Counted from the stretch's first letter, positions 24,698-32,756 are shown. The stretch: 32,905 nt of DNA from Parafannyhessea sp902761955 (GCA_902761955.1 CACWMM010000019.1:1-32905), one strand, 5' to 3'. Notes: generated by a model from the sequence alone, not told the origin. Program-made: numbers and translations.

Positions 24698-24763
24698 CTT
24701 TGGGCTTATAGTAGTATGCGAACTTGCGACTATAACGAAAACCCACACCAATGGGAGGCACCT

Positions 24764-25915
24764 ATGGCCAGGATTGTCAAGAACCAGACGAGTGACCTGC
24801 TCAGGGACGGCTTTGCGCGCAGGATGGCTGACAAGTACCTCAACATGCTGTTGTTTGAGGACGACAACGACATGTTCGACCCGGCGTATCGCTCCTGGGC
24901 GCACCGTCACGGCTTCTGCGTCGAGTCTGCCTGCGCCTTTGGCCTGAACGAGGACAACATAGACGATTACCTGCCAGACTACGACTACTTTCGCGTATGG
25001 CCGCTCAACTCGTGGCAGCGCATCTGGATCAACGATAAGCTGACCCTCAAGTATGCGCTCGCGGGCACGGAGTATGACAGGTTCCTGCCCGAGTACTACT
25101 ACTATAACGACGGTGGCAAACTCGTTCCGCTGCTGGAGGCGGGGGGCCGCAAGGGCATGGACGGCTTTCTTGAGGTCCTGCGCGAGAAGGGCGAGTTCGC
25201 GTGCAAGCCCTGCAACGGCTGGCGTGCGATGGGCTTCAACAAGCTGGGCTACAAAGACGGCATCTACCTGGTGGACAACAAGCCTGCGACGGAGGAGGAC
25301 GTCAGGCGCTTTGTGGCGGAGCACCCCAACGACGTCTACACGGAGTTCTTCCATCCCGGCATGGGGCTACAGAAGATCAGCCCCGTCATCCACACGCTGC
25401 GCCTGATCACCCTCAACGAGTCCGGCGCGGATCCCGTCATCGCGGGCGGTTACATGCGGTTTGCCACGGGCACCAACAACGACGACAGCAAGGCGAACTT
25501 CGAGGAGCCTTGGCGGGCCGACGTCTACATGTACCACACTAACTTCGACCACGAGACCGGCCGGTTCTTTGATGGCAGGATCGTCTATGGCAACAAGGTC
25601 GTCCCGTCCGAGGTCAACCCCGACACTGGCGCGAGCGGCTCCGGCATCTGGCCAAACTGGGACGAGACGCGCGACATGGTGCTGGGCCTGTGCGAGCGCC
25701 TGGGTCCCGTGGAGTACATGGGCTTCGACCTCTGCGTCACGCCGGACGGGCCCAAGCTCATCGAGATCAACTCCCACCCCGGCCCCAAGTATCTGCAGGT
25801 CTACAGGCCCTTCATGAAGGATCCGGTCCTGCGCGACTACTTCCAGCGCAAGATGGACGCCATCGCCGCGCTCGACGCAGACGGCATCAGGCGCCGCAAC
25901 GCAATCAGCCACTAG
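24764..25915 (+). CDS. Sugar-transfer-associated ATP-grasp protein
   Basis: 383 residues; ATG 24764 follows GGGAGG at five bases. It matches the ATP-grasp family found in glycan clusters (ATPgrasp_ST): an N-terminal helical cap (MADKYLNMLLFEDDNDMFDP), lysine-bearing EFACKPCNGWRAMGF, a mid-region YTEFFHPGMGLQKISP and VIHTLRLITLNE, and the metal site GFDLCVTPDGPKLIEINSHPG. The EIN..PG triad indicates a working ATP/Mg site. These proteins are presumed to ligate an acyl or amino-acid group to a glycan precursor, but no reaction has been proved that I know of. It heads the last plus-strand block and precedes a second ATP-grasp gene by 22 bases. Confidence 0.85.
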   Translation: MARIVKNQTSDLLRDGFARRMADKYLNMLLFEDDNDMFDPAYRSWAHRHGFCVESACAFGLNEDNIDDYLPDYDYFRVWPLNSWQRIWINDKLTLKYALAGTEYDRFLPEYYYYNDGGKLVPLLEAGGRKGMDGFLEVLREKGEFACKPCNGWRAMGFNKLGYKDGIYLVDNKPATEEDVRRFVAEHPNDVYTEFFHPGMGLQKISPVIHTLRLITLNESGADPVIAGGYMRFATGTNNDDSKANFEEPWRADVYMYHTNFDHETGRFFDGRIVYGNKVVPSEVNPDTGASGSGIWPNWDETRDMVLGLCERLGPVEYMGFDLCVTPDGPKLIEINSHPGPKYLQVYRPFMKDPVLRDYFQRKMDAIAALDADGIRRRNAISH

Positions 25916-25937
25916 GGACGCGGGGGACTTGGATCGC

Positions 25938-27143
25938 ATGCAGCAGGACGCAGGCAAGAAGGACACCATCCTCCTCTTGGGAGGGTCGCGGCAGCAGGTC
26001 GTGGCGATAGAGACGGCAAAGCGCCTGGGGTACCGTACGGTGGTGTGCGACTATCTGCCGGAGTACTCCACGAGCACGACGGACAGGGGGGCCGTGCTCG
26101 AGGTGGCCCGGCGCGAGCATGCCCGGGGCGTGCTCGCCTATGCGTCGGACCCTGCGGCTCCCACCGCGGCCTACGTGGCCGAGCAACTGGGCCTTCCCAC
26201 CAACCCGCTGAGCTCCGTCGAGGTCCTCAGCCGCAAGAACCTCTTCCGCGAGCACCTGCACGCCCACGGCTTCCCGTGTCCTGCCTCGCGCGAGGTGAGG
26301 GCGGACGACGTGGATGGCGCGAGGCTTGCCGAGCTTGCCAGCAGCATGAGCCTGCCCGTGGTGCTCAAGCCCACGGACTCCAGCGGCTCCAAGGGGATCT
26401 CGGTCCTGGACGTGGCGGACGCGGCCGCGTTCGACCGCGCGCTCGCGCATGCAAAGTCCTTCTCGCGCAACGGAATCCTGGAGCTGGAGGAGTACATCCA
26501 CTACGGCTTCCCGCGCGTCGTGGGTGGTGACGTCTTCGTGGCGCACGGCGAGGTACGCTTCTGGGGCCTCATGAGCTGCCTGCGTGACGAGAAGCTTGGC
26601 GGCCTGGTGCCGGTGGGCGAACGCAACCCGTCCGGCCTCACGGCCGCGCAGGAGAAGGCCGTGCGCAAGCAGATTCAGGACCTGGTCACGAGCCTGGACA
26701 TCCGGTTTGGCGAGTTCAACGTGGAGGTCATCGTGGGTCCGGGCGATGTGCCCTACTTCCTGGAGCTGGGGGCGCGCGCCGGCGGCAACATGATTCCCGT
26801 GCAGCTTTCCGACATCAGCGGTATCGACCTGGTGGAGGCCAACGTCCGCTACGCCATGGGGGACGACTCCATGGACGTGAGCTTTGACGGCAATCAGGCC
26901 GCGGTCTGCACCTACGTGCCGCACGCCCGTCGCGACGGCACGTTCGCGGGCATCGAGCTTACGCCGGACATCGAGCCGCACGTTTACCGCACGGTGATGT
27001 ACCTTTCCGAGGGCGACCAGGTCAGCCGCTTTGACGGCGCCAACAAGGCCATCGGCATAGTGTTCCTGCGCTTTGACGACGTGGACCAGATGGAGAGCCT
27101 GCTGGACGGCATCTCGGATCGCGTCCGCGTGCGCGTGGAGTAG
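25938..27143 (+). CDS. ATP-grasp ligase-like protein (copy 2)
   Basis: About 401 residues, a clear paralogue of the protein at 22449: same start (LLLGGSRQQVVAIETAKRLGY), KPTDSSGSKGISVL, FGEFNVEVIVGPGD and RAGGNMIPVQLSDISGID. Catalytic regions are intact. After CDYLP it lacks about 10 residues present in copy 1, in the first-domain loop before STTDR. Start is ATG 25938 or TTG 25929; the ribosome site is poor for both. Its stop overlaps a possible GTG of the acetyltransferase gene downstream. The two copies probably act on related substrates, perhaps different acyl groups; this is inferred from duplication with divergence. Confidence 0.83.
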   Translation: MQQDAGKKDTILLLGGSRQQVVAIETAKRLGYRTVVCDYLPEYSTSTTDRGAVLEVARREHARGVLAYASDPAAPTAAYVAEQLGLPTNPLSSVEVLSRKNLFREHLHAHGFPCPASREVRADDVDGARLAELASSMSLPVVLKPTDSSGSKGISVLDVADAAAFDRALAHAKSFSRNGILELEEYIHYGFPRVVGGDVFVAHGEVRFWGLMSCLRDEKLGGLVPVGERNPSGLTAAQEKAVRKQIQDLVTSLDIRFGEFNVEVIVGPGDVPYFLELGARAGGNMIPVQLSDISGIDLVEANVRYAMGDDSMDVSFDGNQAAVCTYVPHARRDGTFAGIELTPDIEPHVYRTVMYLSEGDQVSRFDGANKAIGIVFLRFDDVDQMESLLDGISDRVRVRVE

Positions 27144-27163
27144 TGGAGCGGGGGGAGAAGAGC

Positions 27164-27697
27164 GTGGCATACCGGCTGAGGGAACTCGAGCGCAGGGACA
27201 TCCCTACCGTCAATGGCTGGCGGTCCCAACGGGAGCTCATCGCGTACCTGGGGGCGCCGTACCGCTTCATCAACCAGGAGGTGGACGAGGCCTGGTTCGA
27301 CGCCTACATGCGCTCGCGCCAGACGTGTGTGCGCTGCGCCATCGTGCGCGACGGCGACCAGGCGGACGACCAGATCCTGGGGCTCGTCACGCTCGCAGGG
27401 ATCGATCACCTGCGCCAGTCGGCAACGCTCCACATCATGATCGGGTCGAGTCGGGACCGCGGCAAGGGCATGGGCACGTTCGCCGTGCTGTCCATGCTGC
27501 GCCACGCCTTTTACGACCTCAACCTTAGACGCGTTGAGCTGAGCGTCCTTGCGACCAACGAGGCAGCCATCGGCCTGTACGAGAAGTGCGGTTTCACGCG
27601 CGAGGGAACGCGGCGCCAGGCCTGCTACAAGGATGGCGAGTTCGTGGACATGTACGAGTACGGCATCCTCCGTGGCGAGGAGAGCAATCTGCCGTAG
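27164..27697 (+). CDS. GNAT family N-acetyltransferase (RimJ/PseH-like)
   Basis: 177 residues from GTG 27164, selected for GGAG six bases upstream; an in-frame GTG 27143 overlaps the previous stop. The acetyl-CoA site RGKGMG (99-104) and the later NEAAIGLYEKCGF (132-144) are standard GNAT motifs, and the YRLRELERRDI start matches the RimJ/RimL group to which amino-sugar acetyltransferases such as PseH belong. In enterobacteria WecE's product is acetylated by the GNAT enzyme WecD, so this protein may acetylate a dTDP-4-amino sugar made by 21326 or 5474. A protein substrate cannot be ruled out. Confidence 0.85.
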   Translation: MAYRLRELERRDIPTVNGWRSQRELIAYLGAPYRFINQEVDEAWFDAYMRSRQTCVRCAIVRDGDQADDQILGLVTLAGIDHLRQSATLHIMIGSSRDRGKGMGTFAVLSMLRHAFYDLNLRRVELSVLATNEAAIGLYEKCGFTREGTRRQACYKDGEFVDMYEYGILRGEESNLP

Positions 27698-27739
27698 CCA
27701 GCCGCTTGGCCACGTGCGCGCATGCGGGGCGTGGTGGGC

Positions 27740-27759
27740 CGCAATCGGTCGCGATTGTG
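27740..27759 (+). terminator. Hairpin after the acetyltransferase gene
   Basis: CGCAATCG (27740-27747) pairs with CGATTGTG (27752-27759), 8 bp with one G-U, around a 4-base loop. No T run follows directly. It sits 42 bases past the stop in a 159-base gap and may end the ATP-grasp/GNAT unit. Downstream in the same gap TATAAC (27827-27832) could be a -10 for the next gene, with only a weak TTCTGC upstream. Confidence 0.35.
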
Positions 27760-27856
27760 CCATAGTTTGCGAAGGCCCACGTGGCGGGCGGGTTTTCACA
27801 TCGCGTTCTGCTATCCTATGTGCGTCTATAACTCAAGAGAGAAGAGCAAGCAGCGC

Positions 27857-28756
27857 ATGGCAGAGCAGGATCTGAGCAAGCGCACGTGGGAGGACGTTGC
27901 CGTCCTCATCCCGTGCTACAACGAGGCCATCACCATCGCGAAGGTGATCGACGACTTCAAGCGGTCGCTCCCGGGCGCCACCATCTACGTGTACGACAAC
28001 AACTCGAGCGACGGCACGGGCGACATCGCCCGCGAGCACGGCGCCGTGGTGCGGCTGGAACCGCGCCAGGGCAAGGGCAACGTCGTGCGCCAGATGATGC
28101 GTGACATCGACGCGCCCTACTACATCATGGTCGACGGGGACGACACGTATCCCGCGGAGGCGGCACCCGAGCTGCTGAGGCCGCTCATCGACGGCGTGGC
28201 GGACCACGTCGTGGGCGACCGTCTCTCCAACGGCACGTACGGCGAGGAGAACAAGCGCGCCGGCCACGGCTTCGGCAACGACCTCGTGCGCTCCCTCATC
28301 AAGTGGCTGTACGGCTTCGAGTACAACGACGTCATGACCGGCTATCGCGCCTACAACCGCGTGTTCGCAAAGACGCTGCCCGTGCTCTCCCCGNNNNNNN
28401 NNNNNNNNNNGGGTTCCGAGTCCAAGCTCAACACCGTGGGTGACGGCATGAAGGTCCTCAGAATGATCTTCTCGCTCTTCAAGGACTACAAGCCGCTGCC
28501 GTTCTTCTCCATACTTGCGCTCGTGCTCTTCGTGATCGGGCTCTGCGTGGGCATCCCCGTCATCGCGGAGTTCCAGGCGACCGGCCTGGTGCCCAGGCTC
28601 CCGACGGCAATCGTGGCCGTGGCGTTCTGCGGGCTTGCGGCCCTCATTCTCTGCTGCGGCCTCATCCTCGACACGTCGGTCAAGGGGCAGCGCCGCGACT
28701 GGGAGCTCGAGGTCATGCGCGTGTACGACGAGGAGAACCAGAGGAGGAACGCGTAG
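27857..28756 (+). CDS. GT2, DPM-like polyprenyl-phosphate glycosyltransferase, interrupted by assembly gap
   Basis: Two-domain GT2: VAVLIPCYNEAITI (~15-28), YDNNSSDGT (46-54), metal motif MVDGDDTYP (91-99), MTGYRAYNRVFAK, then two C-terminal membrane helices. A run of 17 Ns (28394-28410) follows VLSP. The frame happens to stay open across it, but related enzymes have roughly 35 residues (a GFEIE-type stretch to a YRDRPEGS-type stretch) between these points while the Ns leave room for six, so the true gene is probably ~90 bases longer. Start ATG 27857 has only a distant GAGAG; ATG 27818 is an alternative. It probably supplies a lipid-linked sugar to a GT-C enzyme such as the YfhO-like protein. 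Confidence 0.85.
   Translation: MAEQDLSKRTWEDVAVLIPCYNEAITIAKVIDDFKRSLPGATIYVYDNNSSDGTGDIAREHGAVVRLEPRQGKGNVVRQMMRDIDAPYYIMVDGDDTYPAEAAPELLRPLIDGVADHVVGDRLSNGTYGEENKRAGHGFGNDLVRSLIKWLYGFEYNDVMTGYRAYNRVFAKTLPVLSPXXXXXXGSESKLNTVGDGMKVLRMIFSLFKDYKPLPFFSILALVLFVIGLCVGIPVIAEFQATGLVPRLPTAIVAVAFCGLAALILCCGLILDTSVKGQRRDWELEVMRVYDEENQRRNA
28394..28410. other. Assembly gap (17 Ns) inside a glycosyltransferase gene
   Basis: Undetermined bases in an otherwise intact GT2 gene. The gap length is very likely not the true length, judged by the missing conserved GT2 segment. Confidence 0.95.
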
Positions 28757-28757
28757 C

Positions 28758-31700
28758 ATGAAGACTGACGCTTTGACGCGCCCGGCACGGGCGCAGGGCC
28801 TTGCGCGGCACATCGCCGTGGCAGTGGCGGGCGCGTCACTCGCGACCGTGCTGGCGCTCGGCATGGCGCCGGTAGCTGCACGCGCGGAAGAGAACAACCA
28901 GCAGGGGGCAGCCGCGCAGGTCGCGGAGGCCCCCTCTTCCGTAACGGTAGCGTCGCAGACGCAGGAGGTCGCTGCCACCACGAGACAGGATTCCACGCAG
29001 GACGCGACTGCGACCTCGACCGAGCAGCCTTCCGTGACGTCCGCGGGTTCCGGCACAACGTCCGCGTCCACGGATGGCGGCCAGGCAGCTGCCTCGGGCG
29101 ACTCTGGTGCTAGCACTGGCGCTGGCGGCACCGGTGCTGCGACGGGCGATTCGGGCACGTCATCGGAACCCGCCCAATCCGCCTCTCAGGCAGATACAGA
29201 GAAGGGCGCGTCGTCTGCGGTTGAGGCCGCAAAGCCCGCTGCCAGGGCGGCTTCCTCCACCGACGCCTCCACGAGCGCGACCGTCCCGGGGGAGGACGAG
29301 CTTCCCGAGGGAACGTACGCCATCGTCTCTGGTAACGGCAGCCACAAGGCGCTCGACGTGAGCGGCGCCTCCAAGTCCAACGGCGCCAACGTGCAGATCT
29401 ACGACGAGAACGGCACGGACGCGCAGCACTGGAAGCTCACGTACAACCGCGACAAGACGAGCAGGTACTACGGCATGGCGCGCCTGGTCAACGTCAACTC
29501 CGGCAAGGCGCTCGACGTGTACGGTGCAATCGCCAAGTCCGGCACCAACGTGCAGCAGTACACCGCCAACGACAGCGCGGCCCAGTGGTGGCGGCTCGTG
29601 CAGGACGCAAAGGCCACGGGACGCTCCGGCTACCTCCTGAGGTCCGCCCTCCTGGGAGACTTCGTGCTGGACGTCAACGGCGGCGGGCTGGCCAACGGGA
29701 CGAACGTCCAGATCTGGGCGTCCAACGGCACCGCCGCCCAGCGCTTCACCTTCGTGGCGCTCGAGGACGAGAAGAGCGACCCCTGGATGACGAGCGGCGT
29801 GGCCAAGCTCGCAACCGAGCACGCCTCCGACCTCGCGGACGGCACCTACGTCATCTCCGCCTCCGGCAACGTCCGCTCCGTCCTCGACGTGTACGCCGGA
29901 AGCAAGCAGAACGGCGGCAACGTCCAGGTGTGGGCCAGCAACAACACCAGTGCGCAGCGCTGGGTGGTCTCCACCTCCGTCGCATCCGACGGCACGCCTT
30001 GGCGCACCGTGCGTAACGTAGGCTCCGGCAAGGTGCTGGACGTCTACGCCGCCGGCACCGCGGCCGGCACCAACGTGCAGCAGTACGCCTCCAACAACTC
30101 CAACGCCCAGCGCTGGGCCATCGTCTCCAACGGCGACGGCACCCTCACGCTCATGTCGGCGCTCGGCAGGAACCTGGTGCTCGACCTCTGGTGCGGCTCA
30201 ACGTCCAACGGCACCAACGCCGACGTCTACACGGCAAACGGCACGGCTGCCCAGAGGTTCGTGTTCACCATCGCCTCCCCGACGGCACTCGCGTCCGAGG
30301 GCCAGCTCGTGAAGGACGGCATCTACGTCATCAAGGCGTCCGACGGAAAGGCCATCGACGTGCCCGGCGCCTCCACGGCCAACGGCCAGCAGCTCCAGAC
30401 CTACACGGCCAACGGCACGCAGGCCCAGGCGTTCGCCGTCAACTACGACAAGTCCACGGGCTACTACCACATCAGCAACGTCAACTCCATAGCCGCGCTC
30501 GACCTCGACAACGGCGACGTGCTCCCGGGCGGCAAGGTGCAGCAGTGGGCGTACGGCAGCGGCAACCGCAACCAGCTCTGGATCTTCCGAGCGGGCGACA
30601 ACGGCACGTACTCGATCCTCTCGCCCTATGCGAACCTTGCGCTCGCGCTCTCGGGCGGCAAGCTCACGACGGCGTCGCTCTCTAACGCCGCGCTGTGGAC
30701 GCTCGTCCAGTACGAGCTGCCCGCCGGCATGTACCAGATCGCCAACCGCGGCAACGGCCTCGTCGTCGACGTGCCCTCTGCCTCATGGGCATCGGGCACC
30801 AAGATCCAGACGTACGCCTCAAACGGCACCATCGCGCAGAAGTGGTACCTGCGCAGTGCCGGCACGACCGGCTCCGGCGCCTACACCATCCAGAGCGTCG
30901 GCTCCGGCAAGTACCTCGCGCCCTCCGGCGATGCGGTGGCACAGGTCGAGTACCCGCAAGCCGCCACGTGGAACCTGGGCTTCCAGCACGGCGTCGGCCT
31001 CGTGCTGAGCGACGCGACCTCCGGCAGGCTCCTGTACGCCAACCCCATGCTGGCGCTCGGCGCCGGGTCCGGCCTCTCCAACCTCGGTTGGAGGCTCGCC
31101 AGCACCGTCCTGGACTTCAGCGGCGAGTACGAGTTCGCTCCCGCCTCCAACACGTCGACCCGGCTTGACGTCACGGGTGCCTCCACTACCGACGGCGCGA
31201 ACGTCGAGGTGTACGACTCCAACGGCACCAAGGCCCAGCGGTGGGCCATCAGCTCCGACGGCGATGGCTGGTTCGCGATCCTCTCGCGCAACTCGGGCAA
31301 GGCGCTCGACATCGACGGCGCATCCACCGCCGATGGCGCCAACGTCTGGCAGTACACGGGCAACGGCACCAACGCCCAGAGGTGGCTCTTCAAGATCGGC
31401 AACTACGGCATCGTGATCAAGTCTGCGCTTGGCACCGTCCTCGGCACCACCGCGAGCACGGCGAGCGGCTCCAACGCCTCTGCCCAGGACGAGTCCGGCC
31501 TGGCCTACCAGTGCTGGCTCCTCAGGTCCTACCCGGTCGCCTCGTACCTCATCGCGATCGATCCGGGCCACGGCGGAAACGACCCCGGCGCTTCGGGCAA
31601 CGGTCTGCAGGAGAGCACCCTCACCTGGAAGATCGCTTCCGCGTTGCGCGAGCGTCTTGTCGCCAACGGTGTCGGCGTCTACTTCACCAAGACCCAGAAC

Positions 31701-32756
31701 GAGTCCGTCTCCTCCATCAAGGAGCGCGTGCTCCGCGCCATCAACTCGGGCGCCAAGGCGCTCGTCAGCGTCCACATCAACAGCGGCGTTGCCAAGGCAC
31801 AGGGCGCGTACGTGCTCACGCCCAACAACAGCTCCTACAACAACTATCTCCACACCGAGGGTCGCAAGCTCGGCAGCTACATCCTCCAGAACATCGCCAA
31901 GCTCGGCATAAAGAACGACGGCTACCTCGAGCGCGACTATCCGCAGGATGCCTCCGCGCAGGCCAAGTACGCCGACGGCTCGGTGGCCGACTACTATGGC
32001 ATCGTTCGCTACTCCCGCCAGAGGGGCATGCTCGGCGTGATCGTCGAGCACGGCTTCATCACCAACGCGCACGACGCGGCGCTGTTTGCGAGCGACTCCT
32101 TCCTCCAGAAGCTCGGCCAGGCGGATGCCGACGGCATCATCCAGATGTACGGCACCGGCGGCGGCAACGCGTCCTCCGGCTCCACGGACCTGAGCGGCAA
32201 CGTACAGGACAGGGGCGTCAACACCACGATCATGGGCGCCACGCGCACGAGCGCTGCGCAGATCGCACGCTACTTCAAGTCCAAGGGCACGACCTACCCC
32301 TCGAGCGTCTATAGCAGCAAGGGTGCCGCGACCATCGAAGACTTCGCCAAGATTGTGGTAGAGGAGGCGGAGGCCGAGGGCGTGCGCGCTGAGGTCGTCT
32401 TCGCCCAGGCCATGCACGAGACCGGCTGGCTCAAGTTTGGTGGCCTCGTCACGGCCGAGAAGTGCAACTTCGCGGGCCTGGGCGCCACGGGCAACTCGTC
32501 TGACGGCGCCGCGACCGACTATGGCCGTGGCTACACGTATCCGGACGTCAGGACGGGCATCCGCGCGCAGGTGCAGCACCTCAAGGCATACGCAAGCATC
32601 GAGCCGCTTGTCAATGCCTGCGTCGACCAACGCTTCAAGTACGTCACCAGGGGATGCGCTCCCACAGTCGGCTCGCTCAGCGGCAAGTGGGCGGTTCCTG
32701 GCAACGGCTACGGCGAGAGCATCGCGGTGACCATGTCGGAGTTACTCAAGGCGTGA
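28758..32756 (+). CDS. Secreted ricin-type lectin / N-acetylmuramoyl-L-alanine amidase / glucosaminidase
   Basis: 1332 residues; ATG 28758 lies one base after the GT2 stop, with GGAGG about ten bases upstream. Signal peptide (cleavage near ARA-EE, ~43), then an Ala/Ser/Thr-rich spacer (~44-180). Residues ~183-925 hold 15 ricin-type repeats (five trefoils). An Amidase_3 domain (~930-1115) keeps its zinc and catalytic residues: DPGHGG (H938), E952, SVHIN (H1006) and VEHGF (E1097). A C-terminal glucosaminidase domain (~1148-1332) has AMHETGW with E1221 as likely acid. It would cut both stem peptide and glycan strand of peptidoglycan, in daughter-cell separation or remodelling, positioned by its lectin array. 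No LPXTG or transmembrane anchor is visible. Both enzyme domains look active. Confidence 0.94.
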   Translation: MKTDALTRPARAQGLARHIAVAVAGASLATVLALGMAPVAARAEENNQQGAAAQVAEAPSSVTVASQTQEVAATTRQDSTQDATATSTEQPSVTSAGSGTTSASTDGGQAAASGDSGASTGAGGTGAATGDSGTSSEPAQSASQADTEKGASSAVEAAKPAARAASSTDASTSATVPGEDELPEGTYAIVSGNGSHKALDVSGASKSNGANVQIYDENGTDAQHWKLTYNRDKTSRYYGMARLVNVNSGKALDVYGAIAKSGTNVQQYTANDSAAQWWRLVQDAKATGRSGYLLRSALLGDFVLDVNGGGLANGTNVQIWASNGTAAQRFTFVALEDEKSDPWMTSGVAKLATEHASDLADGTYVISASGNVRSVLDVYAGSKQNGGNVQVWASNNTSAQRWVVSTSVASDGTPWRTVRNVGSGKVLDVYAAGTAAGTNVQQYASNNSNAQRWAIVSNGDGTLTLMSALGRNLVLDLWCGSTSNGTNADVYTANGTAAQRFVFTIASPTALASEGQLVKDGIYVIKASDGKAIDVPGASTANGQQLQTYTANGTQAQAFAVNYDKSTGYYHISNVNSIAALDLDNGDVLPGGKVQQWAYGSGNRNQLWIFRAGDNGTYSILSPYANLALALSGGKLTTASLSNAALWTLVQYELPAGMYQIANRGNGLVVDVPSASWASGTKIQTYASNGTIAQKWYLRSAGTTGSGAYTIQSVGSGKYLAPSGDAVAQVEYPQAATWNLGFQHGVGLVLSDATSGRLLYANPMLALGAGSGLSNLGWRLASTVLDFSGEYEFAPASNTSTRLDVTGASTTDGANVEVYDSNGTKAQRWAISSDGDGWFAILSRNSGKALDIDGASTADGANVWQYTGNGTNAQRWLFKIGNYGIVIKSALGTVLGTTASTASGSNASAQDESGLAYQCWLLRSYPVASYLIAIDPGHGGNDPGASGNGLQESTLTWKIASALRERLVANGVGVYFTKTQNESVSSIKERVLRAINSGAKALVSVHINSGVAKAQGAYVLTPNNSSYNNYLHTEGRKLGSYILQNIAKLGIKNDGYLERDYPQDASAQAKYADGSVADYYGIVRYSRQRGMLGVIVEHGFITNAHDAALFASDSFLQKLGQADADGIIQMYGTGGGNASSGSTDLSGNVQDRGVNTTIMGATRTSAAQIARYFKSKGTTYPSSVYSSKGAATIEDFAKIVVEEAEAEGVRAEVVFAQAMHETGWLKFGGLVTAEKCNFAGLGATGNSSDGAATDYGRGYTYPDVRTGIRAQVQHLKAYASIEPLVNACVDQRFKYVTRGCAPTVGSLSGKWAVPGNGYGESIAVTMSELLKA
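29304..31532 (+). repeat. Ricin-type repeat array, 15 units (5 trefoils), in the amidase protein
   Basis: Coding repeats with closers such as NGTDAQHW, NGTAAQRF, NNSNAQRW, NGTKAQRW and worn forms (SNAALW, QAATW, NLGW, AYQCW). Group openers: PEGTY, ADGTY, KDGIY, PAGMY and SGEY. The fourth trefoil is the most worn. DNA motifs encoding GTNVQQY recur, for example near 29550 and 30070. Confidence 0.82.

Noticed and set aside
28635..28757. N-terminal extension of the amidase protein into the GT2 gene.
   Set aside because: Ser/Arg-rich out-of-frame sequence of the GT2; ATG 28758 begins a clean signal peptide.
29304..31532. Regularly spaced short repeats that might suggest a CRISPR array.
   Set aside because: Spacing (~135-150 bases) is far too long, repeats are diverged and in frame, and they encode ricin-type units.
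30819..32630. Long minus-strand open frame across the amidase protein (about 600 codons).
   Set aside because: Antisense shadow of a gene with complete amidase and glucosaminidase motifs; composition (Gly, Ala, Arg, Val) is typical of GC-rich shadows.
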